Below the pieces are notes generated by a model, which was not told where the DNA came from, searched no databases, and saw only the letters and a list, made by a program, of their open reading frames with translations. Shown here one piece after another: positions 16,981 to 24,236 of a stretch of 64,000 nt of DNA. The stretch comes from Thalassospira mesophila (lineage in GTDB: Bacteria > Pseudomonadota > Alphaproteobacteria > Rhodospirillales > Thalassospiraceae): the NCBI RefSeq assembly GCF_002115755.1, contig NZ_JFKA01000005.1, positions 334,966 to 398,965 of the forward strand, in the 5' to 3' direction. The stretch's first letter is position 1. Every line of letters begins with the position of its first letter. A program made the position numbers and the translations under genes.

Positions 16981-18447
16981 TCATGATGCGGCGGCAAACG
17001 GATCATCTACAATCGGCCAGACCTTGCGCGTCAGGTGTTTATACCCGTTTGTTTTCGGGTCTGACGGATAGGGGCCCTGAACATTCACATAGATAATTTC
17101 ACCGGCAATTTTAGCAAACGCATCGTAGAAGTGATTGGTGGATTTGATAAACAGATAATTCTTTGCTTTAGGGTCAACGCCCATATTGGCAAAAAGATCC
17201 GGATCAAAGCTTTGCGCCCGGTTGCTGTTTAAAATCACTTCGCCGCCATCGGGCAGCTCAATCAAGGCGCAATCGCCCAACGGCACGATGCTATCACCGA
17301 AACTTTGCCAGGAATTCCGCTGCAATTTTTTCACACGAACAACGGCATCCACCGGTGCACCCCCGGTCGAGGATGTTTTGCCGCCAAAGCGCAGCGGCAA
17401 AACACCGCCTTCGCCCGCCGAAAAACAAATCCGCACTGCCATCGGGTCCCAGATCGTGCCAAAGGCATAATTTTGAAGGCCGCTATTCATAACCTTGCGC
17501 AGCAAAATTGTGGAGTCACCGGGCACCCCGCCACCGGGGTTATCCCAAACATCGGTAATGACAACCGGGGTCGCAATAATATCGGGCAATTTCGCCATCG
17601 CCTGATCGGGGGTAATAAAATCGGGCCGGGTGGTGCCGCGAAACCCGAACAGCTCCATCCCCAGATCCCTGGCTGTTTGGGTGGCCAGATCGGCTTTGTT
17701 ATCAGTAATCACGATAACATGTGACCCGATTTCGGGCACGTCCCCTGCCATAAAGCCATGAATAACCGAGACCGACAAAATGCCGTCATGGCCTTCCATT
17801 GCCTTGATCCGATCAACAAAGGATCGCATGGGTTCGCGCGAAGTCGGCAAAACTTCGATCATTTTGCAATCAAACGCCGCCTTGACCGGCTTTATTTCCC
17901 CGCGAATGGTGCGCAAAACCAGATCAACGGTTGCGGCCCCTGCTTCGACAAAATCGGTATGGGGAAATTCCTTGAACGCAACAAGCACGTCGGCTGCATT
18001 AAAGCGTTTGGCACTTAAATGGCTGTGCGGGTCAAAGCTGGCACCAATCACAACATCGGGGCCAACAATATCGCGCACGGATTGTAACAAATCGCCTTCG
18101 CAATCGAGATAATCCTGTGCGACCATCGCCCCGTGCAGACCCAATACAACGCCGTCCACCGGCATTGCGGCTTTAAGCTGGGCCAGTACCTCGTCGCGTA
18201 AATATTCATAGGTATCGCGGTTCACAATCCCGCCCGGTTCCGCCCAGGTTGCCGTGCCTTCCACCAGTTCCCACCCTTCGGCCTTGGCGCGGGCGCGGGC
18301 AACGGTAAAAACAGCACTGCATAATGTTGGCGTTTCGGGGTGGTCGCCAGGGCCTGCATAAAAACTTTCGCGGAAATCGGAAATATCGGTTCGCAGGGGC
18401 GAAAACGTGTTGGTTTCAGTCGCAATGGAAGCGCAAAAAATTCGCAT
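16981..18447 (-). CDS. M81 family metallopeptidase (MlrC-like)
   Basis: 488 aa from ATG 18447 (MRIFCASIATETNTFSP is the standard family start). MlrC landmarks: LGLHGAM near 105, DPHSHLS near 140, and DNPGGGVPGDST near 305; these are the metal-site and substrate-binding blocks of the enzyme first known from microcystin breakdown. Outside microcystin degraders these proteins are common near D-amino-acid and sugar-acid transport genes and their substrates are mostly unknown. Operon: dctQ-dctM-dctP-M81-DSD1, where an imported peptide-like or amidated compound could be opened before the PLP step (inference). Confidence 0.88.
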   Translation of the reverse strand: MRIFCASIATETNTFSPLRTDISDFRESFYAGPGDHPETPTLCSAVFTVARARAKAEGWELVEGTATWAEPGGIVNRDTYEYLRDEVLAQLKAAMPVDGVVLGLHGAMVAQDYLDCEGDLLQSVRDIVGPDVVIGASFDPHSHLSAKRFNAADVLVAFKEFPHTDFVEAGAATVDLVLRTIRGEIKPVKAAFDCKMIEVLPTSREPMRSFVDRIKAMEGHDGILSVSVIHGFMAGDVPEIGSHVIVITDNKADLATQTARDLGMELFGFRGTTRPDFITPDQAMAKLPDIIATPVVITDVWDNPGGGVPGDSTILLRKVMNSGLQNYAFGTIWDPMAVRICFSAGEGGVLPLRFGGKTSSTGGAPVDAVVRVKKLQRNSWQSFGDSIVPLGDCALIELPDGGEVILNSNRAQSFDPDLFANMGVDPKAKNYLFIKSTNHFYDAFAKIAGEIIYVNVQGPYPSDPKTNGYKHLTRKVWPIVDDPFAAAS

Positions 18448-18530
18448 ACCCGGGTCCTTCTTGGTCTTTGTTTTGGGTAAATGGATCAATGAAATGGAAT
18501 GGAAAAATGATCAGGCAGTTTTTACAAAGG

Positions 18531-18568
18531 TGGCGGGAGGGAACCGGGAGGAAGCCCCCTCCCCGCCA
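18531..18568 (-). terminator. Stem-loop after dctP
   Basis: TGGCGGGAGGG (18531-18541) pairs with CCCTCCCCGCCA (18557-18568) with one bulged base. It begins 8 bases after the dctP stop and is followed on the minus strand by CCTTTGTAAAAA. Probably partial termination between dctP and the M81 gene. Confidence 0.55.
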
Positions 18569-18576
18569 GACGGAAA

Positions 18577-19635
18577 TTAATCCGTCAGGTACTGTTTTTC
18601 GTTGGCTTTTTTGACTTCAACCTTAAACAGGTCGAGCAATTCAACACCCTTGTCGCCAAGTGTTTCCTTGACGTGCTTTTCCATAACCGGCTGGGTGACT
18701 TCCTTGAACTGTTCGCGTTCTTCCGGGGTCAGGGCGTCAATTTCCATTTTGCCCATCAGGCCCTTCAGGCCACGATCAGATGCTTCGATCACGCGCGAAA
18801 CACCCCGGCTGGCAACGACACAGGACTGTGCGGCATAGCGGATAATGCGCTGCTGATCTTTGGTCAGGTCATCCCAGAATGCTTTGGACAGCATCATGGT
18901 GTAGGGCGAGAACAAATGGTTGGTCAGGGTCAGGTATTTCTGAACTTCGTTAAATTTGGCGAAGGTCACGGTTGGAACCGGGTTCATCTGACCATCGATC
19001 ACGCCGGTCTGAAGGCCGGCATAAACTTCACCCCAAGCCATCGGATAGGCTTCGGCGCCCAATGCCTGCATGATTTTTTGATGTGACGGCAGCGCCATGG
19101 TGCGAATACGAATGCCCTTGAAATCGGCCAGTGTTTTGATCGGGTGCTGCGAATTGGTGACAGCAAAGAACCCGCCGGTATCGGGGAAACCCAATACCTT
19201 AACATCGCCCAGCGTTGCTTCGATATCCTTGGCCAAGGCCACGCCAAACGGCCCGTCATAAACGTTATAGGTTGCAGCATTGCTGTCAAAAGCAAATGGC
19301 AGGTTCAAAACGTCGATGCGCGGATAATAAGATGCAATAGCACCGGTCGAGGTCAGGGTTGCCTGAATAAGACCATCACGCACCATCTGGACATGTTCGG
19401 CGGCTGACCCCAACTGGTTGGACGGGTAAACTTCAACCTTGATTTCGCCATTGGTGTCGGCTTCGACAATGTTGGCGAAAACGGCGGTGCAAGCCTGGGC
19501 CGGGTTTTCAAACGGATCCAGTTTGTTGTCATGGGCAAATTTCAGAATTTTGGCTTCGGCATGGGCGGTGCCCATGGTGCCTGCCAGCATTGCCGTCGCG
19601 GCCATCGCAGCCCCGAAACGTTTGAATGTGTTCAT
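18577..19635 (-). CDS. dctP: TRAP transporter substrate-binding protein, DctP family
   Basis: 352 aa from ATG 19635, giving a clear signal peptide (MNTFKRFGAAMAATAMLAG, cleavage after AHA). A longer frame to 19824 is Cys/Trp-rich and not a real extension. The mature part has DctP blocks: GSAAEHVQMVRDG, and FKGIRIRT with the conserved Arg that binds the ligand carboxylate. It delivers an organic acid to the DctQM channel. Encoded downstream of dctM; RidA, RpiR and a KDG-type kinase are divergent. A sugar acid or hydroxy-amino acid is a plausible ligand. Confidence 0.88.
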   Translation of the reverse strand: MNTFKRFGAAMAATAMLAGTMGTAHAEAKILKFAHDNKLDPFENPAQACTAVFANIVEADTNGEIKVEVYPSNQLGSAAEHVQMVRDGLIQATLTSTGAIASYYPRIDVLNLPFAFDSNAATYNVYDGPFGVALAKDIEATLGDVKVLGFPDTGGFFAVTNSQHPIKTLADFKGIRIRTMALPSHQKIMQALGAEAYPMAWGEVYAGLQTGVIDGQMNPVPTVTFAKFNEVQKYLTLTNHLFSPYTMMLSKAFWDDLTKDQQRIIRYAAQSCVVASRGVSRVIEASDRGLKGLMGKMEIDALTPEEREQFKEVTQPVMEKHVKETLGDKGVELLDLFKVEVKKANEKQYLTD

Positions 19636-19675
19636 AACACCTCTCCTGATTGGATTTATAGTTGCGCCCCAAACC

Positions 19676-19716
19676 CACCCTGTCCCCCAGGGTGATCCGC
19701 CCCGGGCAAGGGCGGA
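19676..19716 (-). other. Two stem-loops in the dctM-dctP gap
   Basis: CACCCTG/CAGGGTG (19676-19694) and CCGCCC/GGGCGG (19698-19716) sit side by side in the 106-base gap between dctM and dctP. There is no T-run, so they may act as mRNA processing or stability elements more than as terminators. Confidence 0.45.
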
Positions 19717-19741
19717 AAACCGTAACGTCGTTACATCGGGG

Positions 19742-21022
19742 TTATCTGAACCCCAACAATCTGGGCACCAGCAGCGCCAGATCCGACCAGAAAGCGAACA
19801 GCAACAGCACGCCAATTTCAGCAATCAGAAATGGCCACAGCTGTGCTGCGATTTTTTCAAGTTTTTCACCCGTCACCGATGCCAGCACAAACAGGCAGGC
19901 CCCCACCGGTGGCGTCATAAGGGAAATGTTGAGCGCCAGCACAAAGATGATGCCCGCATGGATCGGGTCCATGCCGATTTGCACCGTTAACGGTACAAGG
20001 ACGGGGGCCAGAATGATGAGGATGGCGTTGATATCCATCACCATGCCAATCGCCATCAACAACCCGACAATCATTAAAATGACCATATAGGGGTTGCTTG
20101 AAACGCCCAGCACAGCGGCGGCAATTTCCTGCGGGATGCGGTTAAAGCTAAGCCACCAGCCCAGAATGGATGCAAAGGCGATGATGATAAAAATCACCCC
20201 GGTAACCCGTGCGGTTCTGATCAGCATCTGGATAAAATCGGCCATGGTCAGGGCGCGATAGACAAACACGCCAATAAACAGGGCATAGGCCACCGCAACC
20301 GATGCGGCCTCTGTGGGGGTGACAATGCCACCCAGAATACCGCCCAGAATAATCAATGGCATGATCAGGGCCGTGATCGATGATTTAAAAATCGTCCAGA
20401 TTTCAAGCAGGCTGGCGCGGCGGTCTTCCTTGGGCAGGTTTTTGCGCCGTGCGGTAACGGCAATCACTGTCATGCAAATCAGGCAAATCATCAGGCCGGG
20501 CAAAATACCTGCGGCAAACAGCCCACCAATGGAAACCCCCATCAGGGAGCCATAAACCACCATCAAACCCGATGGCGGGATCGTTGGCCCGATGATAGAG
20601 CCCGCCGCCGTCACCGCGCAGGCATAATCGCGGCGATATCCGCGTTCAACCATGGCTGGCACCAGCGTTTTGCCAAAGGCCGCCGCATCGGCCGTCGCCG
20701 CTCCGGTAAGGCCGGCAAAAAACACACTGGCCAGCATATTGGTATGGGCCAGTCCGCCGCGAAAATGCCCGACAAGGGACTGGGCAAATTTAACCAGACG
20801 GCTGGTAATGCCGATATGGTTCATAATTTCGCCCGCCAGAATAAAAAACGGCATGGCCAGAAACGGAAACACATTAAGGCCGTTAAAAACCTTGCTGGGC
20901 CCCTGCACCAGAAACATGCCACCGCCCATGTCATAGAGGCCCGCCACCCCGGCAACGCCAAGGGCAAAGCCGATTGGCATGCCCAGAACCATCAGAACAA
21001 CAAAAATAATGGCGATGATCAT
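19742..21022 (-). CDS. dctM: TRAP transporter large permease, DctM
   Basis: 426 aa, about 12 membrane segments. Family blocks: PFFILAGEIMNHIGI near residue 57, GLTGAATADAAAFGKTLVPAM near 104 and GPTIPPSGLMVVYG near 145, the Na+/substrate-site loops of DctM. Its start overlaps the dctQ stop by 4 bases. Transport is sodium-coupled in this family. Confidence 0.92.
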   Translation of the reverse strand: MIIAIIFVVLMVLGMPIGFALGVAGVAGLYDMGGGMFLVQGPSKVFNGLNVFPFLAMPFFILAGEIMNHIGITSRLVKFAQSLVGHFRGGLAHTNMLASVFFAGLTGAATADAAAFGKTLVPAMVERGYRRDYACAVTAAGSIIGPTIPPSGLMVVYGSLMGVSIGGLFAAGILPGLMICLICMTVIAVTARRKNLPKEDRRASLLEIWTIFKSSITALIMPLIILGGILGGIVTPTEAASVAVAYALFIGVFVYRALTMADFIQMLIRTARVTGVIFIIIAFASILGWWLSFNRIPQEIAAAVLGVSSNPYMVILMIVGLLMAIGMVMDINAILIILAPVLVPLTVQIGMDPIHAGIIFVLALNISLMTPPVGACLFVLASVTGEKLEKIAAQLWPFLIAEIGVLLLFAFWSDLALLVPRLLGFR

Positions 21023-21540
21023 TCCGCGCCCTCCGTCATATCGACCGGGATGTAACGCCCCTGATCGCGCAGGGCGACCAGCAACAACTGTGTGGCGGCA
21101 AGCAGGGCTGAAACCGGCACCGCAGCATAAGGAAGGGCCAGCGTCATGCCGAAAATCATGGCGTGGCGTTTCATGCCGCCAAGGGCAAAATCAAACCCGT
21201 AAACAGTCAGATAAACGAATGCAGCCAGTGCAATAAGATCGACGGCAAACAGCACAATCCGCTGCAACTTCATGGGAAGGTTAAGAACAACCAGACCAAT
21301 ACCGATATGTTCGCGCCGGGCAATACCCGCAGATACCGCCAGCAATGCCGCCCAGATCATAAGATATCGAGCCAGTTCTTCGGGCCAGTTAAGCTGCCAG
21401 TGAACAAGATAGCGATCGACCACCCCCAGCCAGACATCAAGCACCAGGGCCAGCATCAAAACGGCGATGATCCGCTCCACACCCCAGTTCAGTCCGTTGC
21501 TAAGCGTTCGGGCGGATGCCTCAACGCGCTGCAAACCCAT
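21019..21540 (-). CDS. dctQ: TRAP transporter small permease, DctQ
   Basis: 173 aa with four hydrophobic helices and the DctQ hallmark NWPEELARYLMIWAALLAVSAGIARREHIG-like stretch, including E-E-x-x-R-Y-L near residue 55 and the R-R-x-H-I-G end. First gene of the dctQMP-M81-DSD1 operon; its promoter region holds the TGTA-N7-TACA pair at 21567-21611. Confidence 0.9.
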   Translation of the reverse strand: MGLQRVEASARTLSNGLNWGVERIIAVLMLALVLDVWLGVVDRYLVHWQLNWPEELARYLMIWAALLAVSAGIARREHIGIGLVVLNLPMKLQRIVLFAVDLIALAAFVYLTVYGFDFALGGMKRHAMIFGMTLALPYAAVPVSALLAATQLLLVALRDQGRYIPVDMTEGAE

Positions 21541-21566
21541 TTTCTTGTCTCCACTGATTTGGTGTT

Positions 21567-21611
21567 TGTATTTTTTCTACACATTGGTCACATATTTGTA
21601 GCTTGTCTACA
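21567..21611. promoter_or_regulatory. Tandem TGTA-N7-TACA operators, HexR/RpiR-like
   Basis: Two 15-base inverted repeats of the same design lie in the divergent gap: TGTATTTTTTCTACA (21567-21581) and TGTAGCTTGTCTACA (21597-21611), centres exactly 30 bases apart. HexR, an RpiR-family regulator of sugar-acid metabolism, binds a TGTA-N7-TACA-type site (recalled consensus). The RpiR gene at 22171-23061 in this locus is the natural candidate to bind here and control both arms. Confidence 0.6.
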
Positions 21612-21725
21612 TATTTTTATGGAAAATTTCGCAAAAATGACCCAAACTGGAATTAAACATGCGTCGGTAAAGTAGTTAAGCTACTTTTTGGATTAAAAAC
21701 AGCCCGCAAATCAAGGAGACTTACC

Positions 21726-22115
21726 ATGAGCATCAAACATTTCGGCAATGAGCGCAGCGGTGCCGGTGGCCAAAAATTGCCGTTTTCGCCCGCCGTTCGC
21801 GCAGGCGATTTTGTTTATATTTCCGGTCAGGTGGCGATGACGGAAAACGGCGAAATCGAGTATGGTGGTATCGAGGCGCAAACCAAACGCACCATGGAAA
21901 ATGTCAAAACCGCCTTGGGCCTGGCCGGTTGCACCCTTGACGATGTGATCAAAATGACGATCTGGCTGGATGATACCCGCGATTTCTGGACGTTTAACCG
22001 GGTTTATGCCGAATTTTTCCCCGGTGAACGCCCTGCCCGTTCGACGGTTGAGGCCAAGCTGATGGTCGATGCCAAAGTCGAAATCGAGGCTATCGCCTAT
22101 AAACCGGAAAAATGA
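21726..22115 (+). CDS. RidA family protein
   Basis: 129 aa; AAGGAG ribosome site just upstream. Family blocks: VYISGQVA near residue 34, DVIKMTIWLDD near 78 and GERPARSTVEAKLM near 103, including the catalytic Arg. Unlike the RidA at 2814 it has the RPARSTV form of active enamine deaminases. First gene of the plus arm of the TRAP locus, so it may clear enamine/imine products of the PLP-dependent DSD1-type enzyme encoded in the opposite arm. A 12-bp stem-loop separates it from the RpiR gene. Confidence 0.9.
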   Translation: MSIKHFGNERSGAGGQKLPFSPAVRAGDFVYISGQVAMTENGEIEYGGIEAQTKRTMENVKTALGLAGCTLDDVIKMTIWLDDTRDFWTFNRVYAEFFPGERPARSTVEAKLMVDAKVEIEAIAYKPEK

Positions 22116-22120
22116 TAGCT

Positions 22121-22155
22121 ATCAACGGGGCGCCGGAAACGGACGCCCCGTTGAT
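22121..22155 (+). terminator. Stem-loop between ridA and the RpiR gene
   Basis: ATCAACGGGGCG (22121-22132) is fully complementary to CGCCCCGTTGAT (22144-22155), loop 11 bases, starting 5 bases after the ridA stop. Only a short T-run (TTTG) follows, so it is probably a partial terminator lowering regulator expression relative to ridA. Confidence 0.65.
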
Positions 22156-22170
22156 TTGAAAACCGGGACC

Positions 22171-23061
22171 ATGCACATGCAACAAGCAACCGACATTATC
22201 AGCCAGCTTCACCGTCCGCCGGGCACGTTATCTGCGCGCGAGCAAAAGGTTGCTGAATATGTTCTGGAACATCTTGAAAACGTTACGTCCATAGCGCTTT
22301 CCGACCTTGCCAAACAGATCGGCGTGAGCGAGCCAACCGTGATCCGGTTTTGCCGCAGTCTTGGCTGTGAAGGTTTTCGCGATTTCAAATTAAAGCTGGC
22401 GCAAAACCTTGCTGTCAGCATGCAGTATCTGGCGCCGGAGCCGATTGAAGACCACATTACCGATCCTGATGTTTTGGGCAGCCATGTAATTGGCACCATT
22501 ATTGACAGTTTGCGCCTGCTGCGCGACCAGCTTGCGCAATCTGATATTGATGCCGCCGCAGATACGCTTGCGGCCGCCCGGCAAATTGCCTTTTTTGGGG
22601 TTGGTGGCGGGTCCAGCACGGTGGCAAATGATGCGGCCAACCGGTTTTTCCGCCTTGGCATCCCCGCACAATCGCAAAATGACGGTTATTTGCAACGCAT
22701 GTTGGCCTCTACCCTTGGCGAAGACGATGTTATTGTTGCCATTTCCACCAGTGGCCGCCCGGCAGAACTGATCCATAGTGCCGCCATTGCCCGGCAATAT
22801 GGTGCCAAGGTCATTTCACTGACCAAGCCCGACAGCCCGCTTGCCGCCGAAAGCGATATTGTTATTGGCCTGATCATGCCCGAAAGCCCCGATATTTATA
22901 AACCCACCGCGACGCGCCATGTTTTCATGGCGACCATCGATGTTATTGCCACCGCCGTTGCCCGCCGTAACCCGGTGCGCAGCAAGGAAAAACTGCGCCG
23001 GATACGCTCGTCGCTTTTAACATTGCTGCCAACAGTGGGCCGTCTGCCGATCGGCGATTGA
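22171..23061 (+). CDS. MurR/RpiR family transcriptional regulator
   Basis: 296 aa from ATG 22171; a frame opening earlier inside ridA is not credible. Residues 1-80 form the RpiR helix-turn-helix (LSAREQKVAEYVLEHLENV, then IGVSEPTVIRFCRSLGCEGFRDFKLKL). Residues 125-270 form a SIS sugar-phosphate-binding domain with FFGVGGGSSTVANDAANRF and VIVAISTSGRPAELI. Such regulators sense phosphorylated sugars or sugar acids. With a KDG-type kinase 86 bases downstream, its effector is plausibly a phosphorylated keto-sugar acid. Likely targets are the tandem operators at 21567-21611. Confidence 0.9.
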   Translation: MHMQQATDIISQLHRPPGTLSAREQKVAEYVLEHLENVTSIALSDLAKQIGVSEPTVIRFCRSLGCEGFRDFKLKLAQNLAVSMQYLAPEPIEDHITDPDVLGSHVIGTIIDSLRLLRDQLAQSDIDAAADTLAAARQIAFFGVGGGSSTVANDAANRFFRLGIPAQSQNDGYLQRMLASTLGEDDVIVAISTSGRPAELIHSAAIARQYGAKVISLTKPDSPLAAESDIVIGLIMPESPDIYKPTATRHVFMATIDVIATAVARRNPVRSKEKLRRIRSSLLTLLPTVGRLPIGD

Positions 23062-23147
23062 CGCCACCAAAACTTCACGGCAAGTTGCGCATAACCAAAT
23101 TAAAACCGGCTTCACCCCTTGGGGAAGCTGCAAACAGGATTGTTTAA

Positions 23148-24149
23148 ATGACCAAAACTGCCTTCATCGGTGAATGCATGATCGAAATTTCGGCCGCCAG
23201 TCCAAACACCAGCGCCGAACCTTCATCCGCGTTTGGCCCCGCCAAGCTGTCCTATGCGGGCGACACCCTGAATGCAGCGGTCTATATGGCGCGCGCCAGC
23301 AAGCTGATTGTGCAACAGGGCAAGGCTGCTGCCAACGCGTCCAGTAACGAGCGAAACGATGGCGTCATTTCATATGTCACCGCCCTGGGGACGGACCCCT
23401 ACAGCCAGGCAATGATTTCCGCCTGGCAAAACGATGGCCTTGATGCCAGCCTTGTCCGCCAGATAGACGGTGAACTGCCCGGCCTTTATGCCATTCAAAC
23501 CGATGCCAGCGGCGAGCGCAGCTTTAGTTACTGGCGGCAAAACGCCGCCGCCCGCCAGCTTTTGAAAAACGGTTATGAAAAAACACTGGGCGGCAAACTG
23601 GCCGGATATGGCATGGTTTATTTGTCCGGTATTTCGCTGGCCATTCTAACCGACGAAGACCGCGCCAAACTTTTTGCCATGCTGGCCACTTTGCGTAAAA
23701 ACGGCACACGCGTGTGTTTTGACAGCAACCATCGCCCGCGCCTGTGGGCCGACACCCAAACCGCAACCGATGCCTATGCCGCCATGGCCCCGCTATGCGA
23801 TATTTTAATGCCCACCTTTGACGATGAAGCGGCCCTTTTTGGGGACGCAACACCGGCGGATTGCGCCAAACGCTGGCTTGATGCCGGTGCAGGGGAAGTA
23901 ATTGTTAAAAACGGCGCACTGCCGTCAACATACATCACCCAAACCGGTGAAACCGGCACGGTTACCCCGCCCAGAATAGAGCGCGTAATTGATACAACAT
24001 CGGCAGGGGATTCATTTAATGGCAGTTACCTTGCCGCGCGCCAGCAAGGCATCGACATTGAAACTGCCATCGCAATTGCCCAGAAAATAGCAGGCTGCGT
24101 CATTGGCGCGCGGGGTGCGCTGGTTGATATTGACCATCTGGTTCTTTAA
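23148..24149 (+). CDS. kdgK: PfkB family sugar kinase, 2-keto-3-deoxygluconate kinase type
   Basis: 333 aa. Starts with FIGECMIEIS, the usual KdgK N-terminus, has the substrate-binding YAGDTLNAAVYMAR block near residue 42, and ends with the PfkB signature 2 DTTSAGDSFNGSYLA near 283 with the catalytic Asp. KdgK phosphorylates 2-keto-3-deoxygluconate for the Entner-Doudoroff route. Its place beside an RpiR regulator and TRAP importer fits sugar-acid use, though the M81 and DSD1 genes in the same locus are not part of the textbook pathway, so a related keto acid may be the true substrate. Confidence 0.82.
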   Translation: MTKTAFIGECMIEISAASPNTSAEPSSAFGPAKLSYAGDTLNAAVYMARASKLIVQQGKAAANASSNERNDGVISYVTALGTDPYSQAMISAWQNDGLDASLVRQIDGELPGLYAIQTDASGERSFSYWRQNAAARQLLKNGYEKTLGGKLAGYGMVYLSGISLAILTDEDRAKLFAMLATLRKNGTRVCFDSNHRPRLWADTQTATDAYAAMAPLCDILMPTFDDEAALFGDATPADCAKRWLDAGAGEVIVKNGALPSTYITQTGETGTVTPPRIERVIDTTSAGDSFNGSYLAARQQGIDIETAIAIAQKIAGCVIGARGALVDIDHLVL

Positions 24150-24183
24150 ACCGCCACATCGGAAAACCAGATTTATCACAAAT

Positions 24184-24222
24184 AAAACACGGCCCGGCTG
24201 ATTTTCCGCCGGGCCGTGTTTT
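24184..24222 (+). terminator. Strong bidirectional terminator
   Basis: AAAACACGGCCCGGC (24184-24198) is fully complementary to GCCGGGCCGTGTTTT (24208-24222), 15-bp stem with a 9-base loop and flanking A/T runs. It serves the kinase gene on the plus strand and tamB on the minus strand. Confidence 0.92.
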
Positions 24223-24236
24223 TGTTGTCACAACAA

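Noticed and set aside
19636..19824. Extended N-terminus of the first dctP
   Set aside because: The extension is rich in Cys and Trp and would precede a normal signal peptide starting at 19635.
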